A DNA stretch of 64,000 bases, taken from Mesorhizobium waimense (GTDB taxonomy: Bacteria > Pseudomonadota > Alphaproteobacteria > Rhizobiales > Rhizobiaceae). The notes under the pieces were generated by a model. That model was not told the DNA's origin. It saw only the letters and a list, made by a program, of their open reading frames with translations, and made no database searches. A program made the translations under genes and the position numbers. Of the stretch, positions 8,527-17,051 are shown one piece after another. How positions within the stretch are numbered: position 1 is the stretch's first letter; every line of letters begins with the position of its first letter. Location of the stretch: contig NZ_QZWZ01000013.1 in the NCBI RefSeq assembly GCF_003601975.1, forward strand, positions 124,001 through 188,000, given 5' to 3'.

Positions 8527-9807
8527 TCAGACCTTCTCCAGCGCCTGTTCCAGGTCGGCGACGATGTCGTTGACATCCTCGATGCCGATGGAAAGCCTGA
8601 CCGTGTCGGGCCCTGCGCCAGCCTTGACCTTCTGCTCGTCGGAAAGCTGGCGATGCGTGGTCGAGGCCGGATGAATGACCAGCGACTTGGTGTCACCGAC
8701 ATTGGCAAGGTGCGAGAACAGTTCGAGCGCCTCGACGAACTTGACACCCGCCGCATAGCCGCCCTTGAGGCCGAAGGTGAACACCGCGCCGGCGCCGAGC
8801 GGCGAGTACTTCTTCTGCAGCGCGTTGTTCTTGTCGCTGGGCAGGCCGGGATAGTTCACCCAGGCGACCTTGGGGTGGTTGGACAGCCAGCCGGCGACGG
8901 TCACCGCGTTGTCGCAGTGGCGCTGCATGCGCAACGGCAAGGTTTCCAGTCCGGTCAGGATCAGGAAGGCGTTGAAGGGCGAGATCGCCGGGCCGATATC
9001 GCGCAGGCCGAGCACGCGCGCGGCGATGGCGAAGGCGAAATTGCCGAAAGTCTCGTGCAGGACGATGCCGCCATATTCGGGGCGCGGCTCCGACAGCATC
9101 GGATACTTTCCCGACTTCGACCAGTCGAAGGTGCCGCCGTCGACAATGGCGCCGCCGATCGAATTGCCGTGGCCGCCAATGAACTTGGTCAGCGAATGCA
9201 CGACGATGTCGGCGCCATGTTCGATCGGCCGCACCAGATAGGGCGAGGCTAAAGTGTTGTCGACGATCAGCGGCAGGCCGTGCTTGCGGGCGATGTCGCC
9301 GATCTTCTCGATGTCGACGAAGACGCCGCCCGGATTGGCCAGGCTCTCGATGAAGATCGCCTTGGTTCTGTCGTCGATCTGGCTCTCGAAGGTCGAGACG
9401 TCGTCGGTATCGGCCCAGCGCACCTGCCAGCCGTAATTCTTGAAAGCGTGACCGAACTGGTTGATCGAGCCACCGTAAAGCCTTGTCGCAGCGACGAAAT
9501 TGTCGCCGGGCTGCATAAGATTGTGGAACACCAGGATCTGCGCGGCATGACCCGATGCGACCGCAAGTGCCGCGGTGCCGCCCTCGAGCGCGGCGACACG
9601 TTCCTCGAGCACCGCCTGCGTCGGGTTCATGATGCGGGTGTAGATGTTGCCGAACGCCTTCAGCCCGAAAAGCGAGGCGGCATGATCGGCATCGTCGAAG
9701 ACATAGGAGGTGGTCTGGTAGATCGGGGTCGCCCGTGCCCCCGTCGCCGGATCGGGCTTGGCGCCTGCATGGACGGCGAGCGTGTTGAAACCGGGCGCAC
9801 GGGTCAT
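8527..9807 (-). CDS. metY: O-acetylhomoserine sulfhydrylase (aminocarboxypropyltransferase)
   Basis: PLP-dependent Cys/Met-metabolism enzyme that makes homocysteine from O-acetylhomoserine and sulfide. The 426-aa length and start (MTRAPGFNTLAVHAG, after GGGAGG) fit the family. The PLP-lysine segment is VHSLTKFIGGHGNSIGG, the phosphate-binding region is ASGHAAQI, and the cofactor-ring aspartate lies in IVDNTLASPYL. The C-terminal LSIGIEDVNDIVADLEQAL is typical. It is followed by a small cupin gene. It could also use O-succinylhomoserine, but the overall pattern favours MetY. Confidence 0.93.
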   Translation of the reverse strand: MTRAPGFNTLAVHAGAKPDPATGARATPIYQTTSYVFDDADHAASLFGLKAFGNIYTRIMNPTQAVLEERVAALEGGTAALAVASGHAAQILVFHNLMQPGDNFVAATRLYGGSINQFGHAFKNYGWQVRWADTDDVSTFESQIDDRTKAIFIESLANPGGVFVDIEKIGDIARKHGLPLIVDNTLASPYLVRPIEHGADIVVHSLTKFIGGHGNSIGGAIVDGGTFDWSKSGKYPMLSEPRPEYGGIVLHETFGNFAFAIAARVLGLRDIGPAISPFNAFLILTGLETLPLRMQRHCDNAVTVAGWLSNHPKVAWVNYPGLPSDKNNALQKKYSPLGAGAVFTFGLKGGYAAGVKFVEALELFSHLANVGDTKSLVIHPASTTHRQLSDEQKVKAGAGPDTVRLSIGIEDVNDIVADLEQALEKV

Positions 9808-9952
9808 CGAAAACCTCCCTTTAAAATCTCTCAAAATCGCCGGGCATTCTTGGCGAAGCGCGCGTGCGAATGCAAAGAAGAAAATGCCTTTCGGCGAACG
9901 ATCCGCGGCCGGTGAGCGAGAAAATGCACCAGACTGCGGAATAATTTTGCGC

Positions 9953-10474
9953 CTACTTCTGGCGCACGCCGAAACTCTGGAATCCCTGGCGCATGATCGG
10001 TTTCTTCGACGACAGCACGCCCGAGTTGACGCCGGTCCAGCCGATCTCGCCGGACAGCTTGCCATATTCGATCTTGGGGCAACGGTTCATCACCACTTTC
10101 ATGCCGGCGGCCTCGGCGCGCGCGCCGGCCTCGTCATTGCGCACGCCAAGCTGCATCCAGACGACTTTCGGTAAGGGGTCGAGCCGCAAAATCTCCTCGA
10201 TGACGCCAGGCACGGCCGCCGAGCCGCGAAAGATGTCGACCATGTCGATGGGTTCAGGGAGATCGGCGAGCCTGGCATAGACGGCCCGGCCGAGGATCTC
10301 CTTGCCGGCATGTCCCGGATTGATCGGGAACACCGAGAACCCCTTGGCCAGCAAATATTTCAGCACGAAAAAGCTTGGTCGCACGTCGTTGGCGGACGCG
10401 CCGACCATGGCGATGGTCTTCACCGAATTGAGGATGCCGCCGATATAGGCATTGTCGTAGCTGTCGTGGTTCAT
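9953..10474 (-). CDS. CoA-binding domain protein (YccU family)
   Basis: A 173-aa Rossmann-type CoA-binding protein related to YccU. It starts at MNHDSYDNAYIGG; the ATG overlaps the stop of the upstream acetyltransferase (ATGA at 10471-10474). Conserved features are IAMVGASANDVRPSFFV, GFSVFPINPGHAGKEILG and VWMQLGVRNDEA, with the conserved NRCPKIEY segment near the C-terminus. It is the last gene of a coupled three-gene unit (AAA ATPase, GNAT, this gene). The family's cellular role is not established. Confidence 0.9.
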   Translation of the reverse strand: MNHDSYDNAYIGGILNSVKTIAMVGASANDVRPSFFVLKYLLAKGFSVFPINPGHAGKEILGRAVYARLADLPEPIDMVDIFRGSAAVPGVIEEILRLDPLPKVVWMQLGVRNDEAGARAEAAGMKVVMNRCPKIEYGKLSGEIGWTGVNSGVLSSKKPIMRQGFQSFGVRQK

Positions 10475-11232
10475 GCGGCAATCGCCTTCCTGCGGTAGTG
10501 ATATCGATAGAGTTCGCGGCTGAATCCAAGCGAGGCATAGAGCGCGCGAGCCGGCGTGTTGTCGGCAACCACCTGCAGGCAGCCGGCCGCGGCGCCCGAG
10601 CGTCGCGCCCAACAGATTAGGCTGCCCACCGTCTTGCGCCCCAATCCTTGCTGTCTGAACCTGCCGTCGGTCTCGACCGCTTCGACGACAAGCAGGCTGT
10701 CGCGGATGACGCCATAGGCCAGGGCGGCAATTTCATTGTCGCGCGCGCACGACACGAACGCTTTATCGCCGGCAATCAGCCCGGTCATGTGGCGAAAGAT
10801 GCGGCGCTCGGCCCCGTCATAGGCGCCTAGGCGGAACCGTGCCGCGAGCCAGTCTTCGCCCGGCAGCGTTGAAATCGTGACCGCTTCGTCGCGCACCTCG
10901 GCCAAATCGTCGATCCCCGCATAGAGATGGATCGTCCCACCTTCCGACTGGTATCCGCGACCGTCGAGCGCAGCCTCCAGTTCGGCAGCGATGTCCGGCA
11001 CTCGGAACATAGGTGTCTGGCCGTGGCCGGCGTAAAGGGCCTCGGCGGCATCAATCACGGCGTCAGGCGCGCCGCGCCTGCCACGCAAGGGATTGGCCGA
11101 ATTGGTGCGCCGGATCCTGCCGCCCGACCGCCTGAGAAGCCAGCCGTCGGTGACCACCTCAACGGCAGCCGGCCAGCCTTCGCGGCAAGCCTGCTCAACC
11201 CGCCAGTTGAGATCATCATCGCCGAAGGTCAC
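10471..11232 (-). CDS. GNAT family N-acetyltransferase
   Basis: A 253-aa protein whose C-terminal half carries a GNAT fold: the acetyl-CoA pyrophosphate loop is RFRQQGLGRKTVG and the C-terminal strand-helix is DNTPARALYASLGF. The N-terminal 110 residues resemble the first half of tandem GNAT proteins and begin with a helix containing WPAAVEVVTDGWLLR. Both its ends overlap neighbours by ATGA (11229-11232 and 10471-10474), so it is translationally coupled within the ATPase-GNAT-YccU unit. Substrate unknown. Confidence 0.85.
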   Translation of the reverse strand: MTFGDDDLNWRVEQACREGWPAAVEVVTDGWLLRRSGGRIRRTNSANPLRGRRGAPDAVIDAAEALYAGHGQTPMFRVPDIAAELEAALDGRGYQSEGGTIHLYAGIDDLAEVRDEAVTISTLPGEDWLAARFRLGAYDGAERRIFRHMTGLIAGDKAFVSCARDNEIAALAYGVIRDSLLVVEAVETDGRFRQQGLGRKTVGSLICWARRSGAAAGCLQVVADNTPARALYASLGFSRELYRYHYRRKAIAA

Positions 11233-12005
11233 TCGTCATCCTCTCTGAGCGCTTCGTCCATAAACGCCTTCGGGTCGATACAGAAGTCGCGCATCATGCG
11301 GAAATGGTCGGTATCCTGAAAATCGACCGGATCGAGCCCAAAGCGGCTTATGCGGAAGAGACGCGCGCCGGGGCAGGCCATCAGCAGCGGCGAATGCGTC
11401 GCCATGATCACCTGTGCCGTGCTCGACTGGTCCATCCGCCTGAGCAGCCTGAGCAGTTCGATCTGGCGCGTCGGCGACAAGGCGCTTTCGGGCTCGTCGA
11501 GGATGTAGATGCCTTGCCTGCGGCAGCGCTCCTCGAAGAAGCGGATAAAACCCTCGCCATGCGACCACGACAGGAAATCCGGTGGCGCCCCACCAGAATC
11601 CAGCGCCGCCTGATCGAGATAGCGGGCCACCGAGTAGAAGGATTCGGCGCGAAAAAACCAGCCGGCGGTGACCTTGGGCAGCCAGTGGCCACGCAGCGTA
11701 TCGGCCAAGGCTGCGCCGCTCTTGTCGATGGCGGCGGTATGATCGACCGGCCTATAGCCCTTGCCGCCGCCGGCCTCGTCGTAACCGGCGAGCGCACCGA
11801 TCGCCTCGAGCAGCGTCGATTTGCCGGTACCGTTCTCGCCGACGATGATGGTGATCGGCGTGGTGAATTCGAGTTGGAATTCCTGGCCGCGGAAGATCGG
11901 CAGATTCCAGGGGTATTTTTCCCAGTCCGCGACCCGCGCCGGCTCGAGCAGGATGCGCTTGAGGTAGGGCGCCTTCAGCCGCGTCAGTTGTTTGCGAGGC
12001 GCCAT
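11229..12005 (-). CDS. AAA family ATPase (small SMC/ABC-like)
   Basis: A 258-aa stand-alone ABC-type ATPase. Walker A is GENGTGKST (about residue 50), Walker B is YILDEPESAL, and the switch histidine is in MATHSPLL. There are no transmembrane segments. The start MAPRKQLTRLKAPYL is chosen because the frame upstream is an antisense shadow of the glyoxalase gene. Proteins of this family (predicted AAA ATPases with DUF2813-like C-termini) occur widely without a defined role. It is first of three overlapping genes. Confidence 0.85.
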   Translation of the reverse strand: MAPRKQLTRLKAPYLKRILLEPARVADWEKYPWNLPIFRGQEFQLEFTTPITIIVGENGTGKSTLLEAIGALAGYDEAGGGKGYRPVDHTAAIDKSGAALADTLRGHWLPKVTAGWFFRAESFYSVARYLDQAALDSGGAPPDFLSWSHGEGFIRFFEERCRRQGIYILDEPESALSPTRQIELLRLLRRMDQSSTAQVIMATHSPLLMACPGARLFRISRFGLDPVDFQDTDHFRMMRDFCIDPKAFMDEALREDDE

Positions 12006-12015
12006 GCGGAAGCGG

Positions 12016-12438
12016 TCAGGCCGGCAGGGAGATCGACCCGTCTTCCGCGATCGGAAAGGCCGGATTGTGCGCCACTTCCCAGACATGCCCGTCGGCATCA
12101 GCGAAATAGCCGTACCAGCCGCCCCAGAAGGCGCGGCTAGCTGGTTTGACGATACGGCCGCCGGCCTTCTCGGCCAAGGCAAGCACCTCGTCGACCTCAG
12201 CGTCGGAGCGGGTGTTGTAGGCGAGGTAGACCGCCGACGGCGCCTTCGAGAAGCTGACGCCCGAATCTTCCTCGGCGCTGGCGCGCGGGAACAGGCCGAG
12301 AATGGCGCCACCCATCTGGAAGAAGGCGACGCCCTCGGTGATCCCGGCATGGCGTTTCAGCCCCATCGCCTCGTAAAAGCGCGCGGCGCGCTCGAGATCG
12401 TCTGTCGCGATGGTGATGATCGATATGCGAGGTTCCAT
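12016..12438 (-). CDS. VOC-family protein (glyoxalase/bleomycin-resistance fold)
   Basis: A 140-aa vicinal-oxygen-chelate protein starting MEPRISIITIATDDLERAAR. Two beta-alpha-beta-beta-beta modules are visible: the first with FYEAMGLKRH and AFFQMGGAILGLF, the second with YLAYNTRSDAEVDEV and GYFADADGHVWEVAHNP, which holds the usual metal-ligand Glu. It lies 10 bp ahead of the AAA ATPase gene. The annotation is family-level only; such proteins may be lyases, dioxygenases or binding proteins. Confidence 0.88.
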   Translation of the reverse strand: MEPRISIITIATDDLERAARFYEAMGLKRHAGITEGVAFFQMGGAILGLFPRASAEEDSGVSFSKAPSAVYLAYNTRSDAEVDEVLALAEKAGGRIVKPASRAFWGGWYGYFADADGHVWEVAHNPAFPIAEDGSISLPA

Positions 12439-12471
12439 TTCTGTATACACGCCACTTGTTGTCTTCAATAT

Positions 12472-12651
12472 TTACATATAAATACGTTTATACACCAAGT
12501 AAGATACGAAAGCAGTACTTAACGCCCATAGAACCATCCGTATGGAAACCAAAAAGTTCTGATATTTCCGCTTTTCTGCCCATGCAAGCAACTTCGTGAG
12601 AAGGATGTCGAGAAAATCGCTCACGCCAACCTCGCGCCACTTCGGTGTCAT
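12472..12651 (-). CDS. Small membrane protein coupled to enoyl-CoA hydratase
   Basis: A 59-aa frame begins with an ATG that overlaps the hydratase stop (ATGA at 12648-12651), so it could be translated by re-initiation. It reads MTPKWREVG at the start and has one hydrophobic segment near the C-terminus (MVLWALSTAFVSYLVY) flanked by basic residues, a topology typical of small inner-membrane proteins. The region is more AT-rich than the neighbours. No family is recognised. The evidence is position, length and hydrophobicity only. Confidence 0.45.
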   Translation of the reverse strand: MTPKWREVGVSDFLDILLTKLLAWAEKRKYQNFLVSIRMVLWALSTAFVSYLVYKRIYM

Positions 12652-13469
12652 TCCTCCGTCCATTCCGGCTTGCGCTTGCCGATGAAGGCGCCGATGCCTT
12701 CCTCGGCGTCGCGCGCCAGCATGTTTTCCACCATGACGCGGCCGGTATAGGCATAGGCGTCGGAGAGGCCCATCTCGGCCTGTGCGTAAAAGGCTTCCTT
12801 GCCGGTCTTGATCACCAAAGATGATTTGGAAGCAATGGTTTGCGCGTATTTGGTGACAATCTGATTCAGGTATTGGCGCGGCACGATGCGGTTGACGAGG
12901 CCGAAATGCTTGGCCGTCGCCGCGTCGATGGTTTCGCCGGTCAGAAGCATCTCCATGGCGTGCTTGCGCGAGACGTTGCGCGACAGCGCCACCATCGGCG
13001 TCGAGCAGAACAGGCCGATATTGACGCCTGGGGTGCAGAAGGTCGCATCATGCGAGGCGATGGCGAGGTCGCAGCTTGCCACGAGTTGCAGCCCGGCCGC
13101 CGTGGCCAGGCCGTCGACCTCGGCGATGACAGGCCTGGGGTGACGCACGATCGTCTGCATCAACGCCGCGCAGGCGGCGAAAGTCTGCGCGAAGAACGCC
13201 TTGCCCTTGTCGGCGTCGGCGCGATGCAAGGACAGTTCCTTGAGGTCGTGTCCGGCGCAAAACACTTTTCCGGCGGCCGCGAGGACAATGACTCGGACGG
13301 ATTTGTCCGCTTTCGCGCGGTCGAACTCCGCCGTCAAAGCCGCCATCACAGCAAGCGACAAGGCATTGGCCGGTGGGTTGACGAGCGTCAGCCGCAACAC
13401 GCCCTTGTCCAGGTGTGAGACGACCGGACCTTCGGCGACGACCGGCTTGATGGCAACGATTTCGGCCAT
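12648..13469 (-). CDS. Enoyl-CoA hydratase/isomerase family protein
   Basis: A 273-aa crotonase-fold enzyme starting MAEIVAIKPVV. The oxyanion-hole segments are present (FCAGHDLKEL for the first; GLATAAGLQLVASCDLAIA for the second). The position of the first catalytic Glu in classical hydratases is not clearly conserved, so it may act as an isomerase, hydrolase or hydratase (family resembles ECHDC3). It is predicted to work on short-chain acyl-CoA in the cytoplasm. A thioesterase gene is divergent upstream. Confidence 0.9.
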   Translation of the reverse strand: MAEIVAIKPVVAEGPVVSHLDKGVLRLTLVNPPANALSLAVMAALTAEFDRAKADKSVRVIVLAAAGKVFCAGHDLKELSLHRADADKGKAFFAQTFAACAALMQTIVRHPRPVIAEVDGLATAAGLQLVASCDLAIASHDATFCTPGVNIGLFCSTPMVALSRNVSRKHAMEMLLTGETIDAATAKHFGLVNRIVPRQYLNQIVTKYAQTIASKSSLVIKTGKEAFYAQAEMGLSDAYAYTGRVMVENMLARDAEEGIGAFIGKRKPEWTEE

Positions 13470-13635
13470 GGGTCCAACCTCTCTGTCTGCCCGCTCGGTG
13501 GATGCGCGAGCCATGGAACAAAAGAACTAGCATGCTGCCGATTGAAGAAAAGCCACGAGACGTGTTTTCTCGAACCCGACAATTGGCCCAGCCGCACGCC
13601 TTGAGCCCATACCGGCTCCATATAGGAAACCGCCG

Positions 13636-14091
13636 ATGCCCGCCCAAGACAATCTCAAACCGGTGCTGACGGCGGCGGAAGTCAATGCGCTGATGGGAAC
13701 CGTCTACCCGCAACTCAACGAAGAGTTCAGTTTCTATCAGGCGCTCGAGGTGTTTCCCGGCGGCTGCACCGTGCGGCTCAATGCGGACGCGCGGCATCTG
13801 CGCCCCGGCGGCACCGTGTCTGGCCCGTCGCTGTTCACGCTGGCCGACATTGGCGGCTATGTCTGCGTGCTCTCGCATGCCGGGCCGGACGCGCTGTCGG
13901 TGACCACCAACCTCAACATCAATTTTGTCCGCAAGGCCGAAGCCGGGCCGATCGACGGCCACTGCCGCATCCTCAAGCTTGGCAAGAGCCTGATGGTGTT
14001 CGACATCGATATCGTCGCGGGACCGGACGGGCACACGGTCGCGCACGCCACGGGTACCTATTCGATCCCGCCGAAGCGAATATCCTCCTGA
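13636..14091 (+). CDS. PaaI-type hotdog thioesterase
   Basis: A 151-aa hotdog-fold protein of the PaaI/YbgC type that hydrolyses acyl-CoA thioesters. Characteristic positions are DARHLRPGGTVSGPSLFTLADIG (central helix, Asp in ADIGG) and the following strand NLNINFVRKAEAG. It is divergent from the enoyl-CoA hydratase with about 165 bp between, which fits a shared acyl-CoA pathway but does not prove it. Confidence 0.88.
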   Translation: MPAQDNLKPVLTAAEVNALMGTVYPQLNEEFSFYQALEVFPGGCTVRLNADARHLRPGGTVSGPSLFTLADIGGYVCVLSHAGPDALSVTTNLNINFVRKAEAGPIDGHCRILKLGKSLMVFDIDIVAGPDGHTVAHATGTYSIPPKRISS

Positions 14092-14095
14092 CAAT

Positions 14096-14125
14096 TGAAT
14101 TTTTTCATTTGATGTGTATATATAT
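14096..14125 (+). promoter_or_regulatory. AT-rich promoter-like stretch upstream of hicAB
   Basis: The interval between the thioesterase stop and hicA is strongly AT-rich, with TTGAAT near 14096 and a TGTATATAT element near 14114-14122. It is the only plausible promoter for hicAB and is a likely place for HicB autorepression. Boundaries are approximate. Confidence 0.4.
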
Positions 14126-14133
14126 GCGCATAA

Positions 14134-14337
14134 GTGACCTTTGCACTGGAACGTGACAGCCGCAAAATCGTGAAGCGCCTCAAGGATGAAGGTTTCGAGC
14201 TGATTTCGGTGCGCGGCTCGCACCTCAAATTTCGCAAGGGCGCGATCGTGCTGATTGTCCCTCATCCGGAAAAGGATCTGCCAACCGGCACCGCTCGCGC
14301 AATTGCCAGGCAGGCAGGCTGGATAAGAACGATCTGA
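14134..14337 (+). CDS. hicA: HicA-type mRNA interferase toxin
   Basis: A 67-aa double-stranded-RNA-binding-fold toxin. The pattern (SRKIVKRLKDEGF, VRGSHLKFRKG with the catalytic His, IVPHPEKDLPTGTARAIARQAG) is that of HicA. The frame has no ATG; a GTG at 14134 in the AT-rich leader is the best start. It is followed after 21 bp by the antitoxin hicB. HicA cleaves mRNA when not bound by HicB. Confidence 0.9.
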   Translation: MTFALERDSRKIVKRLKDEGFELISVRGSHLKFRKGAIVLIVPHPEKDLPTGTARAIARQAGWIRTI

Positions 14338-14358
14338 AGCGCTTGGGAGACCCCCTTT

Positions 14359-14757
14359 ATGAAAAACTACTTCGCATTGGTCGATAAAGACCCCGGCAGC
14401 GCCTTCGGCATCCGCTTTCCTGACATTCCCGGCTGCTTTTCTGCTGCGGACGAGGCAGAGGATATCGTGCCGAATGCGGTTGAAGCCCTGCAATTGTGGG
14501 CGGAAGATATGCCCGTTCCCGAACCGTCGAGCCACGAAGCAATCCTTGCGCTTCCAGACACCCGCAGTGCTCTCGCAGAAGGCGGCTATCTGGTCTCGGT
14601 ACCGCTCATCGACAATGACAGTGCCGTCGTCAGGGCCAACGTGACCTTCGAGCGCGGTGTGCTGCGGGCGATCGACGCAGCAGCGCGCGAACGCGGCATA
14701 ACGCGATCAGCATTCCTCTCCAGCGCAGCCCGCAAGGAAATCGAGGCCAAGCATTGA
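14359..14757 (+). CDS. hicB: HicB-type antitoxin
   Basis: A 132-aa antitoxin. The N-terminal partially degraded RNase-H-like domain (AFGIRFPDIPGCFSAAD, then AVEALQLWAEDMP) binds HicA. The C-terminal part (RGVLRAIDAAARERGITRSAFLSSAAR) is a ribbon-helix-helix/arc-type DNA-binding motif that would autoregulate the pair. A GGGAGACCCC site precedes the ATG. It lies just upstream of the rplM promoter. Confidence 0.92.
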   Translation: MKNYFALVDKDPGSAFGIRFPDIPGCFSAADEAEDIVPNAVEALQLWAEDMPVPEPSSHEAILALPDTRSALAEGGYLVSVPLIDNDSAVVRANVTFERGVLRAIDAAARERGITRSAFLSSAARKEIEAKH

Positions 14758-14869
14758 CCTTCCAGGACTTGCGCAGTCGCGCGACTATTTTTGATGTGGT
14801 AAAATAATACCTTTTTACCAAGCTATTGTTTTTGCTACATTTTACGCGTCGATATGCTTTTCCTGCGCC

Positions 14870-14898
14870 TTGACGCGTACAACGCCCTCCCCTATAAG
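14870..14898 (+). promoter_or_regulatory. Sigma-70-type promoter of rplM-rpsI
   Basis: TTGACG at 14870-14875 and TATAAG at 14893-14898 are separated by exactly 17 bp. They lie about 140 bp before rplM, leaving a GC-rich leader (about 14905-15037) that could fold and contribute to ribosomal-protein regulation. Confidence 0.75.
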
Positions 14899-15037
14899 CC
14901 CACACGAAGCAGCGGCCCGCAAAGGCCGCCGTTTTGTTATTGGCGGCGGGCAAGTGCCTGTCACCAATCCAAGCAACAAGAAACGCCTTTCCTCGTCGTT
15001 CGTGAATGGGGAAGGTCAAACCGAAAGCGATAAATCC

Positions 15038-15502
15038 ATGCCAACCTTTTCGCAGAAACCTGCGGATGTGGTGAAGAAGTGGGTGCTGATCGACGCCGAA
15101 GGTCTCGTCGTCGGCCGCCTCGCCACTGTCATCGCCAACCATCTGCGCGGCAAGCACAAGCCCACCTTCACCCCGCATGTCGACGACGGCGACAACGTCA
15201 TTGTCATCAACGCCGACAAGGTGGTGTTCACCGGCAAGAAGTTCACCGACAAGGTCTATTACTGGCACACCGGTCACCCCGGCGGCATCAAGGAGCGCAC
15301 CGCGCGCCAGTTGCTCGAGGGCCGTTTCCCCGAGCGTGTCGTCGAAAAGGCCGTCGAACGCATGATCCCGCGTGGTCCGCTCGGCCGTCGCCAGATGAAG
15401 AATCTCCGCGTCTATGCAGGCACGGAACATCCGCATGTCGCCCAGCAGCCCGTCACACTCGACGTCGGCGCGCTGAACGCCAAGAACAAGAAGGCTTCGT
15501 AA
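15038..15502 (+). CDS. rplM: 50S ribosomal protein L13
   Basis: Large-subunit protein, 154 aa starting MPTFSQKPADVVKKWVLIDA; the in-frame extension upstream to 14870 is leader sequence. The family signature is clear (GLVVGRLAT, HVDDGDNVIVINADKV, VERMIPRGPLGRRQMKNLRVYAG). It forms an operon with rpsI, which starts one base after its stop. A strong promoter lies at 14870-14898. Confidence 0.98.
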   Translation: MPTFSQKPADVVKKWVLIDAEGLVVGRLATVIANHLRGKHKPTFTPHVDDGDNVIVINADKVVFTGKKFTDKVYYWHTGHPGGIKERTARQLLEGRFPERVVEKAVERMIPRGPLGRRQMKNLRVYAGTEHPHVAQQPVTLDVGALNAKNKKAS

Positions 15503-15503
15503 G

Positions 15504-15986
15504 ATGGCTGAGCTTTCCTCGCTCGCAGAACTCGGAACTGCTACCGGCAACACGAATACGCAGCCGGCCGCACCCGTCCATGTCCAGAAGCTCGACAAGT
15601 CGGGCCGCGCCTATGCCACCGGCAAGCGCAAGAACGCCATTGCGCGTGTCTGGGTGAAGCCGGGTTCCGGCAAGATCGTCGTCAACGACAAGGAATTCGC
15701 GACCTATTTCGCGCGTCCCGTCTTGCAGATGATCCTCAACCAGCCGATCATCGCGGCCAACCGCGCCGGCCAGTACGACATCGTCGCCACCGTTGTCGGC
15801 GGCGGCCTGTCCGGCCAGGCGGGCGCCGTGCGCCACGGCATCTCCAAGGCGCTGACCTACTACGAGCCGACGCTTCGCTCCGTGCTCAAGAAGGGCGGCT
15901 TCCTGACCCGCGACAGCCGCGTCGTCGAGCGCAAGAAGTACGGCAAGGCGAAGGCCCGCCGCTCCTTCCAGTTCTCGAAGCGCTAA
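15504..15986 (+). CDS. rpsI: 30S ribosomal protein S9
   Basis: Small-subunit protein, 160 aa. It has the N-terminal extension usual in alphaproteobacteria (residues 1-35), the core (YATGKRKNAIARVWVKPG, GGGLSGQAGAVRHGISKAL) and the invariant basic C-terminal tail ending FQFSKR that contacts the P-site tRNA. Co-transcribed with rplM and followed by a strong terminator. Confidence 0.98.
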   Translation: MAELSSLAELGTATGNTNTQPAAPVHVQKLDKSGRAYATGKRKNAIARVWVKPGSGKIVVNDKEFATYFARPVLQMILNQPIIAANRAGQYDIVATVVGGGLSGQAGAVRHGISKALTYYEPTLRSVLKKGGFLTRDSRVVERKKYGKAKARRSFQFSKR

Positions 15987-16012
15987 GCGCTACGAAGTTT
16001 GGACGATCCAAA

Positions 16013-16039
16013 GGCCGCCTGCGGGCGGCCTTTTCTTTT
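16013..16039 (+). terminator. Intrinsic terminator of rplM-rpsI
   Basis: A perfect 7-bp GC stem (GGCCGCC / GGCGGCC) with a TGCG loop is followed by TTTTCTTTT, 27 bp after the rpsI stop. Confidence 0.9.
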
Positions 16040-16055
16040 GGTGTAACGGCAGATC

Positions 16056-16958
16056 TCAGGCCCCGCCATCCTTGACGAAGTCTATGAACGCCCGCAGCGG
16101 CGCCGGCACAAGGCGCCGGCCGGGATAGTAGAGGAACGGTCCCGAGAAGCTCTGCCACCATGGCTCGAGCACAGGTTCGAGCGCGCCGCTCTCGAAGTAA
16201 GGGCGAAGCCAGTCCTCGAAGAGGCAGACAATGCCGGTGCCGGCGATGGCGGCATCGACGGCGAGATCGGCCGCCCCGCCCAGGGTCACGAGAAGCGGCC
16301 CGGTTGGATCGACCCGCACCACCTCGCCGTCGCGCTCGAACTCCCACGGCGGCATCGCGCCGCTGGCGAAACGACCGCGCAGGCAGGCATGACCGAGCAG
16401 GTCGCCTGGATGTTCCGGTCTCCCATGGCGGTCGAGATAGGCAGGGCTGGCGGCTGCAGCGAAGCGCTGCACGCGCGGTCCGATCGCCACCGCGATCATG
16501 TCCTGCTCCAGCCGCTCGTCATAGCGGATGCCGGCGTCGCAGCCAGCGGCCAGTACGTCGACAAAGCCCTCTTCGGCGATCACCTCCAGCCGGATGCCGG
16601 GATAGGCGGCGAGAAATTGCGGGACGATTGCGGGCAGCACCAGGCGCGCAGCGCTGACCGGTACGTTGAGGCGCAACGTGCCGGCCGGCTGGTCGCGAAA
16701 TCCGTTCACCACATCGAGTGCCGCCTCGACCTCGTTCAGGGCTGGGCCGAGCCGCGCCAGCAAGCCGGCACCGGCGTCGGTCAAGGCGACGCTGCGCGTC
16801 GTGCGATTGAACAATCTGACGCCGAGTTGCGCCTCCAGGCGGCGGACCGCCTCGCTCAGGCCCGATGCGCTGCCGCCGCTGGCACGCGCACCTTCGCGAA
16901 AACCACCGGCACGCGCCACTGCCAGGAAGGCATTGAGATCACCCAGTTCGACATTCAT
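16056..16958 (-). CDS. LysR family transcriptional regulator
   Basis: A 300-aa LysR regulator. The N-terminal winged helix-turn-helix is clear (LGDLNAFLAVARAGGF, SGLSEAVRRLEAQLGVRLFNR), followed by the periplasmic-binding-like effector domain (PAGTLRLNVPVSAARLVLP). It is divergent from the aldo/keto reductase gene with 93 bp between, so it probably controls that gene. Effector unknown. Confidence 0.92.
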   Translation of the reverse strand: MNVELGDLNAFLAVARAGGFREGARASGGSASGLSEAVRRLEAQLGVRLFNRTTRSVALTDAGAGLLARLGPALNEVEAALDVVNGFRDQPAGTLRLNVPVSAARLVLPAIVPQFLAAYPGIRLEVIAEEGFVDVLAAGCDAGIRYDERLEQDMIAVAIGPRVQRFAAAASPAYLDRHGRPEHPGDLLGHACLRGRFASGAMPPWEFERDGEVVRVDPTGPLLVTLGGAADLAVDAAIAGTGIVCLFEDWLRPYFESGALEPVLEPWWQSFSGPFLYYPGRRLVPAPLRAFIDFVKDGGA

Positions 16959-17051
16959 TGTTCGTATTCCCGCACAAGTCGTGCGGATCGTACCGGATTA
17001 TCGTGGCACGGACCAACGCCTATCTCTGCTTTGCTTGAAAGGAGATAGATC

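Noticed and set aside
14870..15037. N-terminal extension of L13 from the open frame
   Set aside because: Contains the -10 box and leader; L13 family start is at 15038.
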